Source: Sphingobacterium arenae
GTDB taxonomy: Bacteria; Bacteroidota; Bacteroidia; Sphingobacteriales; Sphingobacteriaceae
Assembly: GCF_014692505.1 (NCBI RefSeq)
Contig: NZ_JACNYK010000008.1
Location: forward strand, 1-64,000
DNA length: 64,000 bases
Direction: 5' to 3'
Shown: in pieces, positions 40,024 to 49,197 of the stretch
How the letters are laid out: every line of letters begins with the position of its first letter
Numbering within the stretch: position 1 is the first letter of the stretch
The notes under the pieces: generated by a model
Databases searched by the model: none
What the model was told of the DNA's origin: nothing
What the model saw: only the letters and a program-made list of their open reading frames with translations
Translations under genes and position numbers: made by a program

Positions 40024-42947
40024 TTAATGTTCCGTAGGTTTACCTTTAACAGCACGGTAAACAACCCATTATCCTGTGTAACCACTATAGCTGCATTCAT
40101 TTGCCGTGCTCTGGTTTCCATATTACGTGTTCCTTGTCCTTTTCTAAGCGTCTTTTCAGGGGCAGGACTTTGCGCACCATTATTCTGCACCTCCATGAGT
40201 AGCCATTTGCTGTCGACACGTACCGTAACGGAAACCCATTCCGCCTGCGCATGCTTGATGATATTATGCAATACTTCCTTAAATAATAAATACGTGTTCT
40301 GCCGCACAATCTGCGGAATCTTACGGTCCGTCTTGGTTTCTCCGTCAAAAAGCACGCGAATTCCCTTGGGTTCCAGCGTTTGGAATGCGAAGTATTCCAT
40401 ACGTTCCTGCAGGCTCCCTTCATAGTTGTTACGCACGTCTATCGCCCAAATAATATCGTCCATCATTTGCACGGCTTCTCGGCTGTATTGTCCGATCGAT
40501 GCTGCACTCGATTGTTTGTCACGCGAGGCTCCCATCGACAGCAGATCGGCCTGCATGGATATGCCCGTTAAGAGCCCGCCTACTTCGTCGTGAAGATCCC
40601 GGGAAATCTGCTTGCGCAAAGCTTTCTCATCTTTTACTCTTTTCGCGCGCTGGATAATAATATACGTTGCGAGTCCCGTGATACTCAGTAATACCAAGGC
40701 ATAAAATGCCTGCGTTTCAACAAACGCCGGCTGTTTGATTAACAGCCACGTCCACGTTTTTTCAAAACCACCATTCGCAGACCAAATACGCACATGTACA
40801 GGATATTCTCCGGGACGTAGACCTACCAGTGTAATCTGGCCGGAGGCAGCCATGTCCTGGAATCCGTCCATGACCGGATCAATTTTATACTGCATCTGAT
40901 AACCCTGCCTATACACATCCGGCCGAGCGAAATCCATATTAAACGTCAATGCATCTTCCGGTAAGCGCATGGTATCGCGCAAAGCATCCGCCGCATAATA
41001 ATGCTTATACCGGTTCCCTGTCAACCCAATGTGCAGGGCCGCAATTCGCGGTTCCGGAACCGCAATATCCTGCTTGGCGGCTTTCAGCAGATCGCTGGGA
41101 TCAAAGAAAACATAGCCCCCTATCCCCCCCATGAACAAACGTCGCTCGGCGGTATCATAGAAGATTGCCTGATGGTTAAACTCCTCAAAAGGAAGTCCGT
41201 CGTTCGTCCGGTAATTAAAAACACGGTTGTCGGTTATGATCGATAGTCCCCGGTGCGTTCCGGCAAATAGTGTTCCATCGATCGCAAACAGCTGATACAC
41301 GACATTACTGCCCAGTCCCTGCTGTACATTGATGCTGCGACTACCCGAATCCGTCAACAGGACAACACCCCGTCCTTTCGTCGCGAGGTATTCCTTTCCG
41401 CCATCAATAACATGATCGTAAATCATTAACTGTTGTTGCCCCTCCGGATACCGTTTGCGATGGCGATGCCCATCGAATACAAAATATCCCCCTTCTGTCG
41501 AAAAGCTTAATTTTCCATTTTTATAACGGAGGGAGAGAATACGTTTCCCATCTGTAAAAAACATCCCCGTCGTATCCAGCAATGGCACGGCTTGGTTTGT
41601 CCGTATATCATATTGCCATATCCCGTTCGACGTACCGACCAGCAGTGTAGAACCTTTATAGGGCGTTAAACAGTAACCTAAATCGGAAAACTTATGTGCA
41701 TATCGCGAAGGCACCGTCGGTTCAAACGTTGTCAACCGGCCAGCCACCATCCGCCCCAGAAAACCAGATTCCAACGCGATATAGGTGGTATCCCGATCTT
41801 GCATATGCATGGCATAGTAGTTTTTCTCTGGTGCCTTTTTATATTCCATCACACTTCCCTGTAACGGCATGTGATGCAGGAAGCCGTAACCTCCAAAATA
41901 ATAGCAATTGTTTTGTCGAAACATTCCTCTGGCACTTCCACATTCTACGTATTCAAACGAAAACGACGAGGGAAAGACAGCGTACAAACCGTCATCCGTA
42001 GCCAATAGCCACTCGTCACTAAACCGTCTCCAGGCATTCACTCGTTTGTACAGCACATGTTCCGCCAAGCGGTGGAAACCTCTTTTCTGTATCGTGAGTG
42101 ATGTATCTCGAGATAGCTCCAGATACTCCCCGTGATTATTGAACAGCATCACGCGATCACCATCAACGAAGCCCCAATGGTTCCAGTTGGTGAAGTCGTT
42201 TTCCTGTGTACTCCGGATGGCCGTCAGCCGGAAGTTCCCATCATATAAGTAGTAGCCATCCCGGTAATTACGGATAAGCAGACCATCTTTCAGCGGTAAT
42301 AGATCCTCGATACAATCGTCGATTCTAGGTGGAATAGCGGCTGTGCGACAAGCCCCCGTACGCCGGTCGTATGCATATAAGGTGCCGCTAACGGCTAACC
42401 AAATGCGATGAGCATCTGCCGCAAACAAATTGCCTACCGTCTGGCGCCCTTTGTGTTTATCTGCAACAAAGGAGAATAAAAAGGTTTTTCGATCCCGACC
42501 GATCTGCCATACCTCGCCATTCTCTGTGGCCACCAAAAAGTCTTTGTCCGTTTGGCAGAATGCCTGCGCTTTTCGCTCGGTAAGCCTCTCTGCGAAAGGT
42601 TCGTTGAAACAAAAACGCCAGGTACGCAGATCAAAGATCAGCAGGCTATTTCTGGTGTTCAACCAAAGGCGCCCCCAGGGATCAATGGCTAAGGTCTGTA
42701 TTTCATCAAAGGGTAGCTTTTCCGCATACAGTTTCGAAAAAGGAATGACATGCACGCCATCGTAGCGGTACAGCTCTCCACCCGACACCAGCCATATCGA
42801 TCCAAAGCGATCTTTTTCCGCCACGGTGAACATCACGTGCTGATCGTCTATGCCCTTCAGTACCTGCACATGCCGGTAGGGGTGCTCTGCATGGAGGTCA
42901 GCAATGCCAAACACCAGAAGGCAGAGATATAAGATGATATATTTCAC
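40011..42947 (-). CDS. Sensor histidine kinase with periplasmic propeller (HisKA_3)
   Basis: A 978-residue kinase. Signal peptide (1-20), a two-component-regulator propeller with repeats such as DRFGSIWLVSGGELYRYDGV, DPWGRLWLNTRNSLLIFD and DGLPFEEFNHQAIFYDTAERRLFMGGIGGYVFFDP up to about 630, a Y_Y_Y-type Ig domain (about 655-735), and one membrane helix (FYALVLLSITGLATYIII). The kinase core has SRDLHDEVGG with the phospho-acceptor His H786. The ATP-binding domain has LLFKEVLHNIIKHAQA (N box) and GQGTRNMETRARQMNA (G box). It lacks the C-terminal receiver/AraC parts of hybrid systems. The ATG overlaps the cytidylyltransferase stop by 4 bases. Possibly it senses a carbohydrate or envelope cue. 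Confidence 0.92.
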   Translation of the reverse strand: MKYIILYLCLLVFGIADLHAEHPYRHVQVLKGIDDQHVMFTVAEKDRFGSIWLVSGGELYRYDGVHVIPFSKLYAEKLPFDEIQTLAIDPWGRLWLNTRNSLLIFDLRTWRFCFNEPFAERLTERKAQAFCQTDKDFLVATENGEVWQIGRDRKTFLFSFVADKHKGRQTVGNLFAADAHRIWLAVSGTLYAYDRRTGACRTAAIPPRIDDCIEDLLPLKDGLLIRNYRDGYYLYDGNFRLTAIRSTQENDFTNWNHWGFVDGDRVMLFNNHGEYLELSRDTSLTIQKRGFHRLAEHVLYKRVNAWRRFSDEWLLATDDGLYAVFPSSFSFEYVECGSARGMFRQNNCYYFGGYGFLHHMPLQGSVMEYKKAPEKNYYAMHMQDRDTTYIALESGFLGRMVAGRLTTFEPTVPSRYAHKFSDLGYCLTPYKGSTLLVGTSNGIWQYDIRTNQAVPLLDTTGMFFTDGKRILSLRYKNGKLSFSTEGGYFVFDGHRHRKRYPEGQQQLMIYDHVIDGGKEYLATKGRGVVLLTDSGSRSINVQQGLGSNVVYQLFAIDGTLFAGTHRGLSIITDNRVFNYRTNDGLPFEEFNHQAIFYDTAERRLFMGGIGGYVFFDPSDLLKAAKQDIAVPEPRIAALHIGLTGNRYKHYYAADALRDTMRLPEDALTFNMDFARPDVYRQGYQMQYKIDPVMDGFQDMAASGQITLVGLRPGEYPVHVRIWSANGGFEKTWTWLLIKQPAFVETQAFYALVLLSITGLATYIIIQRAKRVKDEKALRKQISRDLHDEVGGLLTGISMQADLLSMGASRDKQSSAASIGQYSREAVQMMDDIIWAIDVRNNYEGSLQERMEYFAFQTLEPKGIRVLFDGETKTDRKIPQIVRQNTYLLFKEVLHNIIKHAQAEWVSVTVRVDSKWLLMEVQNNGAQSPAPEKTLRKGQGTRNMETRARQMNAAIVVTQDNGLFTVLLKVNLRNIKWTI

Positions 42948-43432
42948 CCCACCTTCTTTCCGTTTTTAGCAACTTCTTTATCGTAAACTATTTTCCGAAG
43001 TCCAGAGCTCGAGAAGCGGTGGTCTCGGCTGTTGAAATACAGTTCGATGCCCTTCTCTTCACAGTATTTCCGTCCTGTAAAATCTTTATTAGCATATTCA
43101 TCACCCACAATACGAACATCCAGTTTAAAGGAACGGAGAATGTCTTCCAAATCTTGTTCGGTGGAGTAGGGTACGATTTCATCCACATATTCGCATCCGC
43201 GCAGTTGGATATAGCGCTCCACGACGGTTTGGGTCGGTGCATTTTTTTCGGGGCGATCAAGTGTGGGATCCATCTGCAATCCGCAGATCAGGTAATCACA
43301 CTGGCGCTTAGCCTCGGCGAGCATCATGATGTGACCCGCGTGCAAAAGGTCGAATGTGGAGAAAGTAATCCCGACGCGGGGACCGGGGTTGTAGTCTTCT
43401 CTTTTTTTCGTGGCTTTTTCTTTGTTTTTCAT
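42944..43432 (-). CDS. Adenylyl/cytidylyltransferase, TagD/RfaE-like (copy 2)
   Basis: A 162-residue paralogue of the protein at 20703-21206, with the same HAGH and RFSSSGLR motifs. The core is about 94% identical by eye, with only scattered changes (e.g. KNKPT/KNAPT, GCQY/GCEY, YKDKD/YANKD). The tails differ. It leads an operon of its own, followed at once by the sensor kinase (4-base overlap). Such closeness to copy 1 implies recent duplication or strong constraint. The substrate is unknown. Confidence 0.85.
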   Translation of the reverse strand: MKNKEKATKKREDYNPGPRVGITFSTFDLLHAGHIMMLAEAKRQCDYLICGLQMDPTLDRPEKNAPTQTVVERYIQLRGCEYVDEIVPYSTEQDLEDILRSFKLDVRIVGDEYANKDFTGRKYCEEKGIELYFNSRDHRFSSSGLRKIVYDKEVAKNGKKVG

Positions 43433-43536
43433 GGTATGTTGTTGTTTTGTGAATATTTCATTGATCTCGCAAGCTCATTTTGCATTATTAAACCCTCCAG
43501 GGTGCGCGTCGTTTTGACAGATATGCGATAATATTT

Positions 43537-45096
43537 TTACTTTTTCCCAAAGAACTTCCGCAATGAGACTTGTCCGCCGACGCTATTGTTAAATAAAGAC
43601 CCTTGATCTACGGCTAAACATATTCCAAAAAAGAAATCATTTGGTAATTCACGCTCGGCCCGAACGAATCCAGAAAACTGAGAAACAGGCACAAACTTTT
43701 CTTCATGAGGTTCATGCCATCGTCCACCCGTAGATTTCCCGTGAGCGCTTGTCGTAAAAGTTCCATAGTGTTTGGCAAAGGTAAGTTTACCTGTTACATT
43801 CCACTGGTACAGCCGACCCCGCATTCCTATGTGTCCCGCTACCACGCGGTTACTGATAAAATAATCCATAGGATCATGCGCCTGCCCTGCTCTCACTGAA
43901 TGCGCCGGCGCGATTAATGGCGAGCCGACACCTTGCGCTTTGTACGACCAGCCTTCCGTATAATAGTAATTGTTATAATAGTCCTCGTCACCAGACGCTG
44001 TAGGCTTTGACCAAGGATATCCGGCCTGATCTTTTGAATAGAAAAATTCGAAAAGAAGCTTTTGCCAGTCCCAATTTTTTGCTGTTTTATTATATGTTTT
44101 GTTGGTTAAGGCGATACCATTAAGGCCATCGGCTATATTCGCTAATTTGGATATTGCGCCGACTTCATAGATATTCTGTCGATAAGCCATCAGCTGAACA
44201 TCATCCCAATCGTAGGAAAGACCTAAATCAATAGAGCCTAACTGATTCCCTAGCTTTGATCGAGGGATGGGTATGTTGCCGCCACCATAAGCTTTTCCCC
44301 AAAATACATACCATAATGTTTCGACATTATTCAGCGTATAACTGTCTCCATATACTTTCTTTTCACTGCCCCACTGTGCCTGATGATTAATTCCTCCATA
44401 CAGGTTCAGCCGCCAATGGGGTCTCCCGATACGCCCATATAAGGATTTTTGGTGTAGGAGTGTAGGATGCGCATATTTATCGGTAGGCACCAAAAACTGA
44501 TTTGCCGCGATGGGTATTTCCCCCACCAAACCATTGGCAAAATTTCCTTTAAACGAGAACAGGCCACCCAACCATGGCAAGCGGTAATATTCTGGTATAC
44601 GTATATCGAGCATCGGTATACCCAATGCATTCCCCGACACCGCAAAATTTCCCGAGCTTAACAACGTATCTCCGTTTAAGCCCATTACATCTTTGGTCCG
44701 GCCGAGTTTAGCCTCAAACATCGCATAACGAACTTTTACATGCGCATCAATTAGTTGCACCTGTGTTGTAGAGCCAACATTTGTACGCGCTTCCAATCCA
44801 TAGCCCCAGTCCCATTTGGAAGCTGTCGTATCGCTACGTTCGGTCCACTCCCCTTGTATCGCATAATTCTTTGCTGCACGGACCAACAATCCACCAGAAG
44901 CACCGGCTAGGGGGATAGAACCATATTGATTGGAACGCATCCAAAACGGCACTATGTCATTGCTGGTATATCCGGCAAGTAGGCTGACATCTACATATTG
45001 TCGGGTCGTGTCTGTCTGCGCTTTTACCTTTGTACTTAAAAGCAAAATACCACAGTAAAACGTAAGGCTCAAAAAAAGAATGTTTAATCTTTTCAT
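43537..45096 (-). CDS. wzi: Capsule assembly Wzi family protein
   Basis: A 519-residue outer-membrane beta-barrel of the Wzi type (PF14052), which in capsule systems helps hold or assemble polymer at the surface. Signal peptide MKRLNILFLSLTFYCGILLLSTKVKAQ, then SLLAGYTSNDIVPFWMRSNQYGSIP, AKLGRTKDVMG, ILDIRIPEYYRLPWLGGLFSFKGNF-like core, NLYGGINHQAQWG, SIDLGLSYDWDDVQLMAYRQNIYE, and a terminal strand GGQVSLRKFF. It is last in the right-hand glycan operon, 35 bases after manC. That supports a capsule or surface-anchored product rather than a fully released one. Confidence 0.88.
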   Translation of the reverse strand: MKRLNILFLSLTFYCGILLLSTKVKAQTDTTRQYVDVSLLAGYTSNDIVPFWMRSNQYGSIPLAGASGGLLVRAAKNYAIQGEWTERSDTTASKWDWGYGLEARTNVGSTTQVQLIDAHVKVRYAMFEAKLGRTKDVMGLNGDTLLSSGNFAVSGNALGIPMLDIRIPEYYRLPWLGGLFSFKGNFANGLVGEIPIAANQFLVPTDKYAHPTLLHQKSLYGRIGRPHWRLNLYGGINHQAQWGSEKKVYGDSYTLNNVETLWYVFWGKAYGGGNIPIPRSKLGNQLGSIDLGLSYDWDDVQLMAYRQNIYEVGAISKLANIADGLNGIALTNKTYNKTAKNWDWQKLLFEFFYSKDQAGYPWSKPTASGDEDYYNNYYYTEGWSYKAQGVGSPLIAPAHSVRAGQAHDPMDYFISNRVVAGHIGMRGRLYQWNVTGKLTFAKHYGTFTTSAHGKSTGGRWHEPHEEKFVPVSQFSGFVRAERELPNDFFFGICLAVDQGSLFNNSVGGQVSLRKFFGKK

Positions 45097-45131
45097 AGCG
45101 GTCAGGTTAATGCGGAATGCATCGCCGAATT

Positions 45132-46130
45132 TTAGTCAATTAGTTTCGACTGATGCTTATCCAATGTATTATAAATCTTCTTCACATCCTGTGATTTCTC
45201 CTTTTGTACAAATAGCAGCGCGTCATCTGTATATACGACAATCGTATTTTTTAAGCCGACAAAGGCCGTATAGAGGTCTAATCCGATGACCATATTGCCT
45301 TGCTCGTCCACGGCGTAACCGGTAGACAATAGGTAATCATATAATGCTTCAAATGATCCGAGGTCAGACCACTCGAATTGTGTAGCGACCACCCGAATCT
45401 TTTTAGAGCGTTCCATCACCGCATAGTCAATGCTAATTGACGGAATTTTTTTAGAAAGGTTCTCGTCTAGTTTCCCATCTTTTTGATGTTGCCACGCCGC
45501 GAGGGCCGTTGCATACACTTTGGGCTCAAACTGCTGCAATTCTTCCAATAGTGTATCGGCGCGAAAACAGAACATACCGGAGTTCCACAAAAAATTACCC
45601 TGTTCAATAAAATCCTCGGCGGTATCTTGGTTTGGTTTTTCGCGGAAAGATAGTACACGGTCATCATCATATTCGATATACCCGTATCCGGTCTCTGGTC
45701 GTGTCGGTTGAATACCAAACGTCACGATATATCCTTCTTTTGCTTTTTCAATGCCCGTTTGTATAGCCTCTTGATAAGCTTGCTCTCCTACAATAACATG
45801 ATCGGAGGGAGTAACCACCAAAATGTCGTCCGGTTCTGCTGCAAACGCGGCAAAAGCAATGGCCGCAGCGGTATTACGTGGTGTTGCCTCTACAATATCG
45901 GTATAAGCTATCCCTTGGCTATCCAATACTTCTTTGCTCAGCTGATAATTCTCCCGATTACCGACCACCATTACGTGGTCGCAGAGCGTCTTGTTCCGTA
46001 GTACGGTCATTCCAAAGAGTGAACCTTCTTTGAATAGGTTTAGGTATTGTTTTGGATTGCTCTTACGCGATAAGGGCCACAACCGGCTTCCTACGCCTCC
46101 TGATAAAAGTACGTGTATAATGCTGCTCAT
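45132..46130 (-). CDS. manC: Mannose-1-phosphate guanylyltransferase
   Basis: A 332-residue GMP enzyme making GDP-mannose. Start MSSIIHVLLSGGVGSRLWPLSRKSNPKQYL (nucleotide loop GGVGSRLWPLSR), then TPRNTAAAIAFAAF, VVTPSDHVI, VTFGIQPTRPETGYGYIEY, FREKPNQDTAEDFI, WNSGMFCFRADTLL and SIDYAVMERS. It is the short form without the phosphomannose isomerase domain. It overlaps the WecG-like gene by four bases. GDP-mannose predicts mannose or a derived deoxysugar in the glycan, but no GDP-mannose dehydratase is visible in this window. Confidence 0.94.
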   Translation of the reverse strand: MSSIIHVLLSGGVGSRLWPLSRKSNPKQYLNLFKEGSLFGMTVLRNKTLCDHVMVVGNRENYQLSKEVLDSQGIAYTDIVEATPRNTAAAIAFAAFAAEPDDILVVTPSDHVIVGEQAYQEAIQTGIEKAKEGYIVTFGIQPTRPETGYGYIEYDDDRVLSFREKPNQDTAEDFIEQGNFLWNSGMFCFRADTLLEELQQFEPKVYATALAAWQHQKDGKLDENLSKKIPSISIDYAVMERSKKIRVVATQFEWSDLGSFEALYDYLLSTGYAVDEQGNMVIGLDLYTAFVGLKNTIVVYTDDALLFVQKEKSQDVKKIYNTLDKHQSKLID

Positions 46131-46903
46131 TTGTTTTCTTCGAAAGGGTTTCTATAAATCTTCAACTTTTCCCTTAATATGAGACCGAGGAAAGGTAAAT
46201 CATCGATCATATAGCGTTTCCAAAGACGTTTAGGCTCTTTAAACAACCGATAAGCCCACTCTAATGACATTTTCTGCATCCAGACCGGAGCACGTTTTAA
46301 TGTCCCGGCTTCAAAGTCGATTGTGGCGCCCAGTGCCATAAACAACTTGATACTTGAAAGCCTGTCTTTATACTTATAAATCCATTTTTCTTGCTTAGGA
46401 GCACCAACTCCTACGACCAACACGGTTGCGTCAGAGGTATTGATTAAACTCAAAATTTCTTCGCATTCCTGTTCATCTTTTTCAAAGCCAAAACTGGGAG
46501 AATGTGAAGCAACTACCATACTACGTCCGACTTTTTTATTAATTTCTTCTTGTGCTTTTCGCGCTATCCCTTCTGCAGCACCTAGCAGAAATATTCGTAT
46601 TTGGTCATTATCTTTATGATGTCGGCAATAAGCCGAAAAAAAAGAAGAACCTGGTATCACTTCCTTTACCGGCTTTCCAAGAAACTTTAATCCTAATTGT
46701 ACGATCTTGCTATCACATACGATCCAATCTGCGTTTTGATAAATATCATAAAATAACCTGTCTTTTTGGAGTTTGATAATATGATCCACATTCGGGGTAA
46801 TAAAGATCCCATCAGTAAGCTGGCGTAATAAATCGTCCTGTTTGATATTGTTTAAATGAATATTAAACAAGGATATTTTGGAAGCTATTTTTTCGTCTTT
46901 CAT
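46127..46903 (-). CDS. wecG: WecG/TagA/CpsF-family glycosyltransferase (GT26)
   Basis: A 258-residue GT26 enzyme. In enterobacteria WecG adds ManNAcA to lipid I, and TagA adds ManNAc. Visible parts: FITPNVDHIIKLQKD (the T-x-N-x-D/H entry), QNADWIVCDSKIVQLGLKFLG, where the usual ADG is CDS, GSSFF, RIFLLGAAEGIARKAQEEI, VLVVGVGAPKQEKWI and MALGATIDFEAGTLKRAPVWMQKMSLEWAYRLFKEPKRLWKRY, the strongly typical C-terminal block. It carries four-base overlaps on both sides. wecB and wecC, far away at 17-19 kb, could supply UDP-ManNAcA. Donor by inference. Confidence 0.88.
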   Translation of the reverse strand: MKDEKIASKISLFNIHLNNIKQDDLLRQLTDGIFITPNVDHIIKLQKDRLFYDIYQNADWIVCDSKIVQLGLKFLGKPVKEVIPGSSFFSAYCRHHKDNDQIRIFLLGAAEGIARKAQEEINKKVGRSMVVASHSPSFGFEKDEQECEEILSLINTSDATVLVVGVGAPKQEKWIYKYKDRLSSIKLFMALGATIDFEAGTLKRAPVWMQKMSLEWAYRLFKEPKRLWKRYMIDDLPFLGLILREKLKIYRNPFEENK

Positions 46904-47994
46904 GTTTTATCTTCTAGCAAATCCTCGTAAATAGACGTTAATTGTTTGCACACGCTCTCAGGAAAAAATGGACGTACCGTTTCAAAACATTTTTTCCCGT
47001 ATTCAGGTAGTAAAGCGGGATGATCAATAAAAAATTGGACAGCTTCTTTTATCTGTTCCAAATTACCTGCTTCTATCAAAATCCCGTTTTCATAAGAATA
47101 GACAATTTCAGGAATGCCTCCAACATTTGTGGAAATAACAGGTCGCGCATAACTCATGGCTTCCAGGATAGCAACGGGCAACCCCTCGTTGTAAGAGGGA
47201 AGAATATAGACATCTGCCCAAGCGAAGCAGTCCGCTTTCTTTTCTCCTGAAACCCACCCCTCATATTTGACGAATCGAGACAATCCATTTTCATTGATAA
47301 ACGTGTGGATATCGCCATCAACTGCGTTTCCGCCGATACGTAAAAGAAGTTTGTTCTGGAAAAACTCTTTATTATCTTTCAGCATCGTTAGTAAATCATA
47401 AATTCCCTTCCGGTTACTTATTTCTCCAAGAAACAGTAAATGTAATTTATCATCGGATCGCTGCTCGGGAGCTGCTGTGGGGGGCGTGACCATGTTATTT
47501 AGCACACGGATGTTAGCTTCACTCACGCCAATGCTCGCAAAATATTTTTTCCACGATTGAGATAAAACAATCAACGTATCACACAAATTAAGTGTACGGA
47601 CAATATTCCGTTTATCGTGGCTGTTTTCAAAGAATTCCTTAAAGTCAGCAGCATGTTGGTGCATGATGACTTTTTTTCTAAAAAACTTTCCCATTTTTAT
47701 GAAAATTCTCTTTCGATAGAAGGAAGCATTTGCAGCGCCGTGAATATGCAGTATCTTGATACGTTGATCGACTAATAACAAGAGAAAACAACGCATCACC
47801 GCTTGGAGGGCATAAAATGCCTTTACGAATTTATTGCCCAATCTCCACGTAGGTATGAAACGGCTTTTCTCAAAATATTTTTCGTACGAAACCAATACGG
47901 CGGTCATTCCGCCATAGGTGGATTTCGACACGCCTATCATTAATATCTTATTTGCAATTTTCTTAGGTATAATTAATCGATCCGTCATGTCCAA
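46900..47994 (-). CDS. Glycosyltransferase family 4
   Basis: A 364-residue retaining GT-B enzyme. N-terminal KILMIGVSKSTYGGMTAVLVSYEKYF (GG acceptor loop), KILHIHGAANASFYRKRIFI, CDTLIVLSQSWKKYFASIGV. C-terminal LLFLGEISNRKGIYDLL, LLRIGGNAVDGDIHTFI, YILPSYNEGLPVAILEAMSYARPVISTNVGGIPEIV, with the E-x7-E motif (EGLPVAILE). Cytoplasmic face of the inner membrane. It overlaps wecG by four bases. The donor is unknown. Confidence 0.92.
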   Translation of the reverse strand: MDMTDRLIIPKKIANKILMIGVSKSTYGGMTAVLVSYEKYFEKSRFIPTWRLGNKFVKAFYALQAVMRCFLLLLVDQRIKILHIHGAANASFYRKRIFIKMGKFFRKKVIMHQHAADFKEFFENSHDKRNIVRTLNLCDTLIVLSQSWKKYFASIGVSEANIRVLNNMVTPPTAAPEQRSDDKLHLLFLGEISNRKGIYDLLTMLKDNKEFFQNKLLLRIGGNAVDGDIHTFINENGLSRFVKYEGWVSGEKKADCFAWADVYILPSYNEGLPVAILEAMSYARPVISTNVGGIPEIVYSYENGILIEAGNLEQIKEAVQFFIDHPALLPEYGKKCFETVRPFFPESVCKQLTSIYEDLLEDKT

Positions 47995-48008
47995 TTCGTT
48001 AAAGTACT

Positions 48009-49178
48009 TTAAACCCGCAAAGCATTAGACAAATAGTTTAGGGAATCATTCCTTATTTCATTCAATTTGATTTCGACTGCGTAATAGTCAATCTTATTAT
48101 CTATCACGCTACATATATCGCCATTAAAAATACGCTCCCTTTCAATCTTTAAAACGTCGAAAAGACTATCAATCCGTGAGTTACGGGATGTTTTACTCGC
48201 ATTTGCAAATCGGTAAAAAGTCATAAACTGACGATGGAAAATAATGGAAAATATAGTACAATGAAATGAATCTGTACAAACATATGTTGCGTTACTGATA
48301 TATTTCACGAAGTCGTTAGGATCCACGAAATATGGTGCTTCATTCCCGAAAGACTCGTCTTCTGCCACATATTCGTCCATATGGCGAATTGTTATTATTT
48401 TGTAACCTGTTTTTTGTTTTAACGAATTGACGGCGCTTCGAGATTCTTGGTTATCACCTAAGAAGTAGCAAAAAATATAGGGATCTTTCTCTTTAGGCCG
48501 AGCATCGGCTATCTCTGTTTCCCATTCTTCGCGAGAGAGCAACAGTGTCGGATCAGCAACCACTCTAGCAACCTTGTTGGATAATGTATCAACAATAATC
48601 TTTCCTTGTTGCTCACGGACTCCAATAGACGAAAAACGATCTAGGTATTTTCCCGTCGCTTTGTGTTGAAAGGCAGGTATCTCTGAAACACCGAAACTAG
48701 CGGCATAAGCTATTTTTGGTATATTATCATCGACAAAGAGCAAATTAAAAAATTTATTTGGCAAACTCATTGGGGTCCAAACTTGGTCGCTACCGACTAC
48801 AACAGCTTTATATTTTTTGGAACCTTCGTTCAAATTTTGGTATCCGATATGTTCGCGAAAAAGCGGAATCAATTTTTTTGACTTATATTCGTTAACGGCT
48901 TTTGTCCGCTCGGCAATGCCTTTAGCATAATGCGGATACTTTTGTTCAATCTTTTTGGCAGTAAATCTATGGTAGATCTCTTTAGCTTCACCTACCCGAA
49001 TAGCATTAATCACAAACGCTATTTTCTGCTTAATAGATAACTTTTTCTTGTAATTAATTATCTCGCAATCGTATCCCAGATCGCTTATTTTCTTAACTAA
49101 CGAATATCCAACCAGCGCTGTTCCGTAGTTGTTGTGCCCCTCGTTATAGGCTATTACACATCCTATTTTCTTTTCCAT
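48009..49178 (-). CDS. Polysaccharide pyruvyl transferase family protein (copy 2)
   Basis: A 389-residue PF04230 protein. Start IGCVIAYNEGHNNYGTALVGYSLVKKI (N-x-G-x-x-L), then KAVVVGSDQVWTPMSLP (about 125-141), KIAYAASFGVSEIPAF, SSIGVREQQGKIIVD, VADPTLLLSREEW and YVCTDSFHCTIFSIIFHRQF, the classical family order. It would place pyruvate (or act on a related PEP-type donor) on a sugar of the right-hand glycan. It resembles copy 3 (53226-54350) more than copy 1. Confidence 0.88.
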   Translation of the reverse strand: MEKKIGCVIAYNEGHNNYGTALVGYSLVKKISDLGYDCEIINYKKKLSIKQKIAFVINAIRVGEAKEIYHRFTAKKIEQKYPHYAKGIAERTKAVNEYKSKKLIPLFREHIGYQNLNEGSKKYKAVVVGSDQVWTPMSLPNKFFNLLFVDDNIPKIAYAASFGVSEIPAFQHKATGKYLDRFSSIGVREQQGKIIVDTLSNKVARVVADPTLLLSREEWETEIADARPKEKDPYIFCYFLGDNQESRSAVNSLKQKTGYKIITIRHMDEYVAEDESFGNEAPYFVDPNDFVKYISNATYVCTDSFHCTIFSIIFHRQFMTFYRFANASKTSRNSRIDSLFDVLKIERERIFNGDICSVIDNKIDYYAVEIKLNEIRNDSLNYLSNALRV

Positions 49179-49197
49179 CGATATATCTTTTATAGTT

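Noticed and set aside
43019..43531. Plus-strand frame of 170 codons opposite cytidylyltransferase copy 2.
   Set aside because: It is antisense to a clearly coding gene with intact motifs, and the same antisense frame appears opposite copy 1, as expected from shared codons.
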